From: Trichoplusia ni
Lineage: Eukaryota > Arthropoda > Insecta > Lepidoptera > Noctuidae
Reading direction: 5' to 3'
Assembly: GCF_003590095.1 (NCBI RefSeq)
Contig: NC_039493.1
Coordinates: 2,294,001-2,358,000, forward strand
DNA: 64,000 bases
Shown here: one piece after another, positions 25,301 to 35,520 of the stretch
Numbering within the stretch: position 1 is the first letter of the stretch
How the letters are laid out: each line of letters starts with the position of its first letter
The notes under the pieces: generated by a model
Seen by the model: only the letters and a program-made list of their open reading frames with translations
What the model was told of the DNA's origin: nothing
Database searches by the model: none
Translations under genes and position numbers: made by a program

Positions 25301-28300
25301 GGACCAGTAATAATAAACATACAAACTGTAAGACTTATATTGACGATTCTTCGTTCCAAAATTGAATGAAATTGTTTGCGGATTATGAAAAGCTTTTTAC
25401 GATGGCCATATACTAGCAGTTGTAATTTTACGATCCACACCTGCCAGTACTAGCAGATAAAGCCGGTTCTATTCAGCTGTTAAGACTCTTTCCTCTTTGA
25501 TAAGGGCCAATAAAGAAAACGCGATTCATTACTAAGGTTACATCTAAGGCCTCAACATCACGTAAGACTGCATTTGTGAAAAAGAGACTTCGTTCTTCGA
25601 CATTTAGTGCGCACTCTCGCTTCCACTATTCATGAGGTGGTGGTATACCCAAGCTCTGTTCTCATACCTTGACTTTATTGAATACTAGCTGTTGCTAGCA
25701 GCTCCGTCCGCTAGAAGCGATCCCATGGGGAAAAAAATTGCGATTACTACTGTCCAATGTTAATGCAGGTTATAAACTATCTTCGTACCGAATTTTGTCC
25801 AAATTCGTTCAGTGGTTTTAGCGTTAAAGACTAACAAATATCGATACATACTTACAATTTTCGTTTTATAATATTAGTAGGATTTTTACATATAACTTGA
25901 TTATCGGTCAGGATATGACGCATTGTATAAGTCTATATTTGCATAATTAATGTGTTCAGTATTATCAATGATTAATCGTAAACCAAGGTAGTAAATAAAG
26001 ATGACTCATAGTAATAAACTGACGCAGCTATTGCACAAGACACTTCGAAGAAATATCTATTGAATAGACTTAAGCAGAGCACGAAAACAGTGTTTTGTTC
26101 TCATTATCATCATCATTGATCATTTTATGCCGGCCAAGGTTGGATTTTCGATGAATAACTTTAAGCTTATATCTAATCAAGTTTCTTAAATTCATTTTTT
26201 AAAAATATATTATTTTCAAATTAACTGCCAAGCAATAAATTTTGTTTTCTGTCAACGTTAAACCCATGGCATTTAAAGGCTCCATGGAGTCATCAGTTAC
26301 TTTACTAATCAAATTTTTGTCTATTCAAATTTATTGTTGGAAAAATAAATAAACACAATACCAAAAGCGTCGATGTATGCAGAAGAACTAGCAAAATGAA
26401 AATTTAATGACTGCGGAAAAACCAAACTTTTTAATACGAGGACTACCTATGCGGAAAGCTCGAGTAATCTAGCATCGATTATTTCAGAATCACGATCTAT
26501 TTTAAATTGTCATACACGTTACAGGGTCGCCGCTCAATACTATCAAGGTTACGCCGAGGCATCGTCATTACGTTACTCATGGCTTTTAGTAGTTTTTATT
26601 TAATTTGTAGTACAGTACCTGTATACGCTGACCATGTAGTTTTTATTATGTTTTTGTTAGCTTAGGTTCAAGGTCGAAAGAGGTGATTAAAGACAAACTA
26701 CTTAGTTGGTTTTCTACTGTTTGCAAAACTAAGATGATAGGGTTGCCAATAGTAAGGCTGTTAATATTTATACAAAAGCACAATGCATTTCAGTATGAAA
26801 TAATGCAGAAAAGTAAAAGTTTTTGTGACTCTGACAGTTTGAAACTCTACACAAGTGATGTCTAGTATCATTGCAATCTTAATAAAGTCTGATTAATACA
26901 CTCATCAATTGAATTATTAACTAATTATGCCCGCACAAGAGTTCACAACATTTAAATTGACACTCGATTATGACTTTCTCTCTCGATACTCAGGATATCA
27001 TCGAAGACTTAAAATCGGAGTTAGGAGGTCACTTCGAGGACGTGATAGTGGCCCTCATGATGCCCCCCGAGGAGTACCTGTGCAAGGAGCTGAACAAGTG
27101 CATGGAGGGGCTCGGGACCGATGAAGACACGCTCGTGGAGATCCTGTGCACCAGAACCAAGCCAGAGATCGCGGCCATCGTGCAGGCCTATGAAAGGAGT
27201 GAGTAATGAATTGTGTTTTAATTGAATAGTTTTAGGGACTAAGTTTGCTTGTAGGTTGATTGGAAGGAATCCAATCTAATAGATGTTTGGAAAGCTTTCA
27301 CTGCTGATAGAGATTTTCCGGCAGCATTTAAAACCAATATCTAGCTAATTTGTGAAAAATGTATAAGGCGATGGTTAAGAAAATAATAATTGAACCCTGT
27401 TCTGTAAAAGGGATCGAACTGACTTTTAATACATTGTCTTTTTTTTAAAACGCAACATTTTAATAAATAAAGGACTGTTTTAAATCGGTGATTTGGTAAT
27501 CTTTATTGTCGTTTACATTTATTTTGTTGCTTATTAACTGAGTTTTTATTGAGTTGAGTTACAAGTTATGAATTTATTAAAAACTTATAATCCACCTAAA
27601 AGGGGTGTTCGTTTTTGGTGATTAACTAGAAACGAACACCCTTTTTAATTACATTACATGTGTAGTGTACGACCGCCCCCTGGCCGAGCACATGTGCTCT
27701 GAGACGTCGGGAGACTTCAGGAGACTGCTCACCCTCATCGTGACTGTAAGTATAATATGCATGCTTGCATGATGACATGATGCATGACTAGAGTAAAGGG
27801 TCCACACTACCCTTTGTACACTGTATCAGTGATGCTGACTGGGTTTAAAAAGCAAAATCGTAGTCAGTCCGTCAGATATAATATGAAAAGCGTAGTTTTA
27901 CTATTATATATACAATAAAAATTGTCAAAGATAAATTGCTTTCAGGTAGAGGAGCTTGTGACGTAACAGCTTCGCAAAATTTATATACAGAAGTGACGTC
28001 ACGTGTAACGTGACGTAACTTTAGCTATTTCAGCTAACTGTATTTTTTCAATTTATGTTTGTGGATTTGTAGTTACATAGTATAGTTGAGGACAGTTCTT
28101 GGTCATTTAAAGTTGAAGAAACACTGAAATTTGCCATGGTCTCTTTATGAAAACTATTGTAACATCTGCAATGTTTTGTAATAAAAACTAAACTGGACGT
28201 ACTGTGAAACCGGTGTGTCTAGATTATCAGCTCTTTTTGTCTATAAATAAATTGCTCTGTCGTTAAGTGGCAACTGCGGCTATCAATGATACAGATTCAC

Positions 28301-31300
28301 AATTTATTTAGAAGTATTTCAATGACTAAATGTCAAATGATAAAATGCGTCGGAATTGTGTTCATACACAATATAATAGTGGTTTAAAAACCACAATGTG
28401 CCTTATAAAGTCGATATCAATTGTCGAATTGCGGAACGTTGAGTACGCTTTCATTCAATACATCGACATCACTAACTGAAAAGAATAACATCCAAGTTCC
28501 TTCTTTATCCAAGCTTCTTACCTCAGCAATAGATTTCTTATTCATCCGTAAACAATCAAATCAAATCTGTTTTATTTTGTATAAAAGATTGACTCTGCAA
28601 AGGAGTCCTTGGCCCCAAAGTTAATTAAACACAAGGAACTACCGCTCCTTTTGTTTACTTTGTGTGAATTTAATGAACAGAGAATAATTAGCGAAATTTA
28701 ATTACCATTCAATTATCATCAATATTAGGTATCGTATAGGTGTATGGCATGGGATATTAGTATAACATTTTAGAATGTACCTACTAATATATTAATAACT
28801 AGATTGTTAATTAGAAATAGCTTTAGCGATGTATCTTTTGCAAAGTAACGCTTTAATAACTATTTTAATATGATCTATGTCTTTGTCTCTGTCTTATTAA
28901 AACCTTATTTAGATTCCTAAAAGTTCAACTGTTTTTTTTTCGGGTTTTGTGCAAGGCCCAGTTTTTAAACAGCTTTATTGGTCTTATACAAAAATTAAAG
29001 GCAATAGACTGGTTTGAATTAATATTTAAGCCAGTCCATTTTTTGGCGCAAGTTTTCACGAGTGGGAATTATGATGATCAGTCCTCACGGGCCTAAATTT
29101 TATTGCCAGATATAAGAATGACTGGCCTTTTTTCCATTGTTAATCTAATATTACCTCCAAAATAACGCCCTTAAACTTGTTTAATACTTCACGGAATTAT
29201 TTTTGATTGGAGCCAGCTACCGACACGCACCATTTCTCTTTCTTTGACTTTCGCTTTTGCTCATTATAATTAACAGCCTTGGAGTGTCATGATCTTGTCT
29301 GTTTTGTTGTGTGTTGTGAAAGTTACTTGTTTTATGTAGTCGTTGTGACTTGTCAGTAGTTTGCATGGATTTCTAAGGACTAGTATGGTTTTTAGTCATT
29401 TTACTTTATTTCTTAGGTAACATTAGAGAAACTGCATTACGTAATAAGTAATTTGTAATTATTTAACTTTTGTAAGTCGGTTTAAGTGTTCATAAATAAG
29501 GGGCTGTATAATTTGGTAATTATAAAAAAATATATGCAGCCGCTTAATTAATCAGATGCCTAGAAGCAAATAAAATGAATAATTTTTGGATTAAAAAATA
29601 ATGACATGTTGATAATAAGGTACCGTTATCGTTTAGTTGTTCGTACACGGATGAAACAAATAAAATATTAAACTCTATCTATTCTAACTCTCTCAAGCGT
29701 AATTAACGGGATCAAATTTTAGCACAATTTTTATAAATTGTAAGTTTTTTGAAATCGATTTTATGTGATAGAATATCACCTCAAGAATTAATTAAAATAA
29801 AACTGATCGGCGATTCCTAAGCTTCATTTTATAAAACACACAAAACTCGATCGTCTCTCCAAGGCTGGTCTCGAGTTCATTTCCTACGTGTTGACATAGT
29901 CTGTGCGACAGGGCGCGCGGGACGAGGAGGCGGGAGTGGACCCCGAGAAGGCGCGCGAAGATGCGCAGGCGCTGTTCGACGCCGGGGAGGCCAAGTGGGG
30001 GACTGATGAGGAGGTCTTCAATAGGGTGAGTGGGAGTTACGAGTATTGTTGGAACTAGTGACGACTTAGGAGATTGACATAGACATGGGACACTCTTTGA
30101 AGTCAGATTTCTTGTCTTCTCTCTTTCTTTCTTTTTTCTTTGTGTTGGATGTTTATAAGTAGCGGTAAGCGTGTTCTTGTAAGTCGTCTGATAGCTGGAC
30201 TAATAGACAAAATTAGATAAAAAATAATAATATTGGAAGTGTAAAAAGATTTTCTGAACTATAAAATAATATTCTGCAAAAGTGACCAATATGACCATTA
30301 ATATTCAAAGTTTGGTAGAGAAATGATCTGCAGTAGATTTTAAATAAATTAACAAAACAATTTAAAAGTCCCTTTCTTCCTACAACTAAACTCCAAACCT
30401 ATGCTGACTTTATATCACCATAAGCTCACATCACCTGCCTGCATTGTTCTCCAGATCCTAGCGCACGAGAGCTTCTCGCAGCTGCAGCAGATCTTCGAGG
30501 AGTACAAGAACATCTCGGGCCGCACCATCGAGCAGGCCATCAAGGCCGAGATCGACGGAGAACTGAAGGACGCGCTCTCGGCTATTGGTCTGTTATACTA
30601 TTTACTAAAGATCACTCGTACCATAACCTAAGGCATTTGTAAATTGTCGTTGTATCAACTCGGAACATGAAGCAAAGTTGCAAATATTGCCTGCTGCAAA
30701 TACGGTTTAAAGGTATATAGATTGTGTTGTGGTAGGTTTTTCGTAGCGACAAATATTTACTTTTGACTTAAACATGTAATTGCGTCCAAACAAGCAAAAA
30801 TTTGTCATAACCATAGCCCTTTTCCATTTTTGAATCTTGAATGGAATTGTATTTTTTTATTATTTAAAGACACAATACAAATAGGTGTGCTGCAAAACCT
30901 AAAATATTTTTTTATTAAGTACGGCCTATTCTAACACCAGTGACCAGAGTGTATTATTATGCTGCCATGCGTCTACCAATACGCGGCTAGACGCAAGTAA
31001 TTGTGACAATCGCCGGCCGCATGCTAAGACGGTGACGCATAGTGAGCGACCGGAAAGAGATCATTTGTGTTAAATAGGCCTTTATATTCATGTTCAAAGA
31101 ATACTAGTATTCTATCAGCTACTGCTGTAGATGTATGTTGCATTGATACTTCAACTTTTTATTTGCTACAAATTGCTCTTAATATGCTTCTCCAAATAAT
31201 CGCGCAGGTTAACACAATTTGTATTCTATTACGACTCGTATTCTATTAAGTTAACGAAGCTCTTTGCTTTACGGACCTTCCGTTTATAGCGAAGCGTTGG

Positions 31301-33281
31301 TATGCATTAGTTATAAACAAATAGTTCATGTAATATGTGCATAATTATACATACATCTAGCTTATTAATATTCACTGTTCATTATATCGTCCTAACTTTG
31401 TCAGTGATATGAGTTTGTTCGAGTTAATAACACAAATACTGCCCTTATAATCATAACTATCTAATGATAGAATGTCAAATGTCATATTATACTGACATGT
31501 TTTGAGGAAAAATTTCTCGTGCCCTATTTTGGGGCACCTTCTTGACCACAGATATAAAATGTTCGGATACCTAAATAATTAAACGCCTAAAATATTACCA
31601 TTCATAATGTAACTGGCACAAGTCCGTCCCAGCAGCACGTTGAGTCATGTCGTCCGCTGCCGTACCGTTTTCAGTGGAGTGCGTGGAGAGCGCGGCGGCG
31701 TGGTTCGCGACTCGCCTGCGCCACGCCATGCAGGGGCTCGGCACTGACGACCGCACGCTCATCCGCATCGTCGTGTCCCGCTCCGAGATCGACCTCGGCG
31801 CCATCAAGCAAGAATACGAAAGACTTTACGATAAGACCTTGGAGAGCGAAGTCAGGGTATGTACTGTGTGACTAGCTACTATTTCTCTTCCAGTGGAGTG
31901 CGTCGAGAACGCGGGCGCGTGGTTCGCGCAGCGGCTGCGCTCCGCCATGCAGGGCGCGGGTACTGAGGACCAGACCCTCGTGCGGATTGTGGTCTCCCGC
32001 TCGGAGGTCGACCTCGGGAACATCAAGGCAGAGTACGAGAGGCTGTTCGATAAGACCCTGCTCAGTGACCTCTCGGTATGTCGCATGGTGGAGGGTACAC
32101 ATTCATTTGGGAGTACAGAAGATGCTTGCATTTTTCTTTACTCTCAGATTACGCCCACATTTAAATCCATAAATTTGGCATATTGGCATTCATTTCAATT
32201 GAATATAGCAGTGCGCTTTCATTTCCTATTTCAAACAAAATAACAAGAGTCTGCAAACCCCAGGAACAGTTATTGATCTAAGTGAATTGCTTAGCATCAG
32301 CTTTAACTTGAGATGATCCGACCAACGTTAAAACGTGAAACAACGTTATAAGATCACTCATACATGAGATTTAAATATGCAAAGGAAAAACTTTTTCACT
32401 AGTTCTGTGTAGCAGTTAGTTTATTTTTTTAAATTTCATCCTTTATACGATTAAAATATTTTGATAACTCATCATAATTTAACCGAATTATAATCAATTG
32501 GGGAAACAATGTTTTGTTATCGCTTATATATCAGCACAATATTGTATTATTTTCATTTTATGTTTACGATAATCTGTCTGGGAGATATGTTGCTTGCTTT
32601 ATATTATGATAATATTAAATCACATACGCAGAAAAGTAATGCTTTCGAAGTGCGCACAAAATTAAATATAATAATATTTCATATTATTCAGTTTTATTTT
32701 TATTAATTTCTTTATGCTTTAGATGTTACTTTATATAATTTAAACATTACTTCTGTGTTGTAATATGTGGTTTAATATTTTCACGTTTTTGTAAACCTTT
32801 GCCACCGTGAACGGAAAAGGAGGTGAGAACTTTAATTACTTATGTATTTATATATTTTATAAGCAATAAATCAGATAGGATATAAATTAACGCCCAAGCG
32901 CAAAATTTGCAAGATCCGTAAGCTTATATGAAGGCGGTATAACGCCATAAACGCCAATGAATAAATTTATATGCATTCTTATATATTTACCGTATAAAGC
33001 TATCTCTTCAAGTCAATAACCCACAACTTCGAACCCGTAGCACATAGCATGCATAGCACGATATGCTCGTTACGGGTCTACCTCACAATATACTAATCAT
33101 GTCGCGTTTTCTCTTTCCGCACTCCGCATGCGACGACACCTTGCCGCTTGAAAACAACGCCATCTCCCGACACCGCACGGAACTACTTGGTAACGCCATC
33201 TTGGTTTTTGCGACACGTCAGCAGGGCGAGACTTCTGGGGACTACAAGCGCGCCCTCGTCGCGCTGTTGGGACCTGTCTAA
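22357..33281 (+). CDS. AnxB9: Annexin B9 (annexin IX)
   Basis: Join 22357-22368, 23538-23714, 26994-27198, 27666-27745, 29912-30025, 30455-30587, 31675-31856 (or 31894-32075), 33225-33281: 960 nt, 319 aa, all in phase. Most junctions are standard; the exon 6 donor is a weak GTCTGT. The four annexin repeats resemble Drosophila AnxB9: MKGFGTDE at 28-35 (repeat 1), MEGLGTDEDTL at 100-110 (repeat 2), KWGTDEEVFNR at 186-196 (repeat 3) and MQGLGTDDRTL at 259-269 (repeat 4). The M/K-G-x-G-T loops, with a downstream acidic cap, bind calcium and acidic phospholipid. The first exon encodes only MVYQ, and the last 18 residues end in a DYKRALVALL motif. Annexins act on the cytosolic face of membranes in trafficking and membrane organisation. 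Adjacent exons 7a and 7b encode alternative versions of repeat 4. Confidence 0.96.
24783..24965 (+). mobile_element. tRNA-derived SINE
   Basis: It begins with a tRNA-like head (gttggctgtacggatagccg, then a consensus B-box region gtgttcgatcccc) and continues into an unrelated body with gaatctgggtgtccgtgcctgtg. It cannot be a functional tRNA gene because I cannot form a full cloverleaf from it. Confidence 0.6.
25681..25885 (+). mobile_element. RTE-like LINE 3' tail
   Basis: It starts 'actagctgttgctagcagct' and contains ttcgttcagtggttttagcg and a final ttttataatattagtagga. These are the familiar ordered motifs of a truncated non-LTR element 3' end common in Lepidoptera. Related copies lie at 45625-45800 and, inverted, at 59030-59255. 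Confidence 0.7.
27598..27646. repeat. Hairpin 20 bases before annexin exon 4
   Basis: Arms 27598-27614 and 27630-27646 pair over 17 positions with one mismatch (core gggtgttcgttt against aaacgaacaccc) around a 15-nt loop. It ends 19 nt before exon 4 (27666), where the branch point and polypyrimidine tract should lie. Confidence 0.75.
27959..28018. promoter_or_regulatory. CRE/E-box cluster in annexin intron 4
   Basis: Within 60 bases: tgacgtaa (27959-27966), tgacgtca (27994-28001) overlapping cacgtg (28000-28005), and tgacgtaa (28011-28018). The last two lie in an imperfect palindrome. This looks like an intronic enhancer for bZIP and bHLH proteins; it is inferred from motif density only. Confidence 0.4.
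31675..31856 (+). CDS. AnxB9: Annexin B9 exon 7a (mutually exclusive, repeat 4)
   Basis: This 182-nt exon lies between tttcag and GTATGT and encodes 61 residues including a split Val. It enters at phase 1 and leaves at phase 0. It carries the canonical GLGTDD loop and ends LESEVR. It matches exon 7b at about 45 of 61 residues by eye. If splicing failed at its donor, the reading frame would reach a TGA fifteen bases into the spacer. Confidence 0.9.
31894..32075 (+). CDS. AnxB9: Annexin B9 exon 7b (mutually exclusive, repeat 4)
   Basis: A second 182-nt exon with the same phases, lying 37 bases after 7a, between cttccag and GTATGT. It carries GAGTED in place of GLGTDD and ends LLSDLS in place of LESEVR. 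A 37-nt intron is too short for ordinary splicing, and joining 7a to 7b would shift the frame, so only one should appear in a messenger. Strong protein-level conservation argues that both are functional. Confidence 0.88.
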
Positions 33282-34341
33282 GGAGGAATACTACAAACGT
33301 ACAAAATGGAGTATTTCAACGCACAAGATAGTATTTCGGCCTAAAAATCAAGTTTACTGTATCTGAAACATACAGGATTCGTCTCTCAACACACTGCAAT
33401 ACCGATAGAGTTATTAATCTCGGTATCGTCACCTTAATTTCTGCTGACACTCCATTTGTTCATTACTCTCAATTTGCTTGTGTCGTGTGCTAGGATTACT
33501 CTTTATACTCGATATAGTTTTGTTAGTATTTCGTGTTTAGAAAACTTTTAATATGTATACGATCGGCAGACCTAAAATAGTACATTATTATTAAGACGTA
33601 ATTTATTTTAAGCTTAATTAAACTAAGCAAATTTTTTGAGCTGCTGATAAGTGTCCGCTTTCAATTACGAATGCAATTAAAGTACATTTTTTATGTTTAG
33701 ATTTACTATGAATGCTTTATGGCAATTTTGAAGTTAATTTTGTGTGACGATGTCCCCCGATATATATTTATACGTACATCTTACTTATTAATGCTTCTTC
33801 TAAAGTTTGCTTACAAGTAGTATTACAAGTAAAAATAATAGATACTACAAAAATTGTTATTTGTTTGTTGATTTAAGGTAGGCAGCTGATGTTAAAGTAG
33901 TGATTACATAACATGTAATCAATAACATTAGATGTTAGCAATCCTGCCTCAGCGGTGCCTTAGCTGAAGATATATATTTACCGGAGAGTTTTTTTAGCAG
34001 AGATAATTATATGTATTGAAAATAAATAATGAACATTTGTTTGAGATTGTAAAACTGGTAACACACAAGATTGCTAAATGCATCTCCTTTTGTAAATCCC
34101 AGTGACAAGTGTTTCATTATGAGAATCTCGATATAGAGTCAAATTAATAATTATTACACTTACTAAGATACCTTAAAGGTATGTTTATACTAACTTTTTG
34201 ATTTATTATTATATTAAATGTTGTATGTTGATATCTTACAAAATTATATTGATTTTCCCAATAAAAAAGTATCTATTGGAGAGTTTGCATTCCATTATAG
34301 AATCTTCATAATAATCGGCCTAGCTTTAATTTTAATTTACG

Positions 34342-34347
34342 AATAAA
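34342..34347 (+). terminator. Candidate annexin poly(A) signal
   Basis: AATAAA about 1.06 kb after the annexin stop codon, followed by a T/G-rich stretch. Earlier AATAAA copies exist (for example near 34024), so its use is inferred. Confidence 0.35.
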
Positions 34348-34369
34348 ATGTAAATGTACGAATTTGGGT

Positions 34370-34375
34370 TTTATT
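34370..34375 (-). terminator. Candidate Pat1 poly(A) signal
   Basis: Minus-strand AATAAA about 1.15 kb after the Pat1 stop codon, only 23 bases from the opposing annexin signal. Use inferred. Confidence 0.35.
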
Positions 34376-35520
34376 CATAATAGTTCTGGTGAGAAATGAA
34401 ACTACATCAATATGTTCATAAAACTTATTTTATCGCACGCCATTCGCACGTAACAGCCATCCGTTAACTGATTCTAACATACAATATAAGTATAAATGTT
34501 CATAAAAAATACTTGTAAACTGTAAGCCGTGAACGTAAGAAAATAAAACTCCGTCAAGTCCGCGCTAACATCATACTGTAATCTGTGTCTTGACAATAAA
34601 TACAACTTCTATACATAAGTCTTATCTGCGAAGCGAATATAGATATGTCTCTCTTTCCTACAGTACTATAACAAGTGATACTTTACAATTACAGTTTAGC
34701 ATATACTGGCAGTGACAATGTAACGGTTTTATCAGTAGTAGCGAATCCAATATCTATTTATAACAGTGACTTTAGATATTATGCGATACAGTAATCCCGG
34801 AGTGTAGTGACTGGCCGCGCCGGCGACGTCGGCAGATAACAAACAATATATACAATTTCATCAGATTGCACATCCAGACACACACAACGAACCGCTAAAA
34901 CTAATTTACGCGAAAGCAACGTTAACCAAATTAAATTTACACAAATACGTACACATTAACATCACATACTGACATTATATTATCAAAAATATTTGTTAAC
35001 ACTTAATTTTACAAGCCTCTTTGTTTATATTCAAATTTTATATGATTTTAAATTATTCTACATAATTATATATATTATGTGAAGGGGATAAATGTAAACA
35101 AATAATTTTGGTAGTGTAATCCAGTGCGTCTTGAGGAACACGCCGCTCGAGCTTGTAGCGTACAGACAGCGGCGAACACACCGAGACCAACAGACATTCC
35201 TAATTAACTAAATTAAACTTTATCTCAATGGCATAAAATCTTCCTCAGAATGACAGCAGGGATAATCATCCTGAAACGTCGCGATACGTTCGACGCTGGC
35301 TGTACCGTGTCTTTACATTTCATGATCCGTAGTTAAGGCCGGCACACACTAAGCTCATTTATAACGCATTTACAGACAAATAATTAGGCCGAATTACATA
35401 CGACCCGTTTTAAATTTATGACTTAGCTTATAGCCTTTGGCGTTACACAGTGAGCCGCGGTCCTGTGGCCGGGCCTGGGGTGTCCCTGCCCACGTCTGTA
35501 CAGAGCAGCGCAGGGCCCGC

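Larger units (their letters stand above)
22369..26993 (+). other. Annexin introns 1 and 2 with repeats
   Basis: Apart from exon 2 (23538-23714) I see no exon. Contents: a fragment of the 'catcagcctagtctttttca' repeat near 22735-22800, a tRNA-headed SINE at about 24783-24965, an RTE-like LINE tail at about 25681-25885, and AT-rich DNA. Confidence 0.7.
27746..33224 (+). other. Annexin introns 4 to 7
   Basis: Apart from exons 29912-30025, 30455-30587, 31675-31856 and 31894-32075, nothing coding is supported. I searched 32076-33224 for a further alternative exon like those of repeat 4 and found none. Confidence 0.65.
33282..35520. other. Convergent 3' regions of annexin and Pat1
   Basis: The annexin and Pat1 stop codons face each other 2.2 kb apart. 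No exon is visible between them. The best poly(A) signals are an AATAAA on the plus strand at 34342-34347 and one on the minus strand at 34375-34370, so the two 3' UTRs would each be about 1.1 kb and meet or overlap slightly near 34.36 kb. Confidence 0.5.

Noticed and set aside
31826..32131. 101-codon minus-strand open frame over annexin exon 7b (and similar ones over exon 7a)
   Set aside because: It is the shadow of the GC-rich annexin exon; the plus strand has family motifs and splice sites, the minus strand has neither.
33938..33970. Possible extra annexin last exon after 'cctcag'
   Set aside because: It would encode only four residues before a stop and has no family motif.
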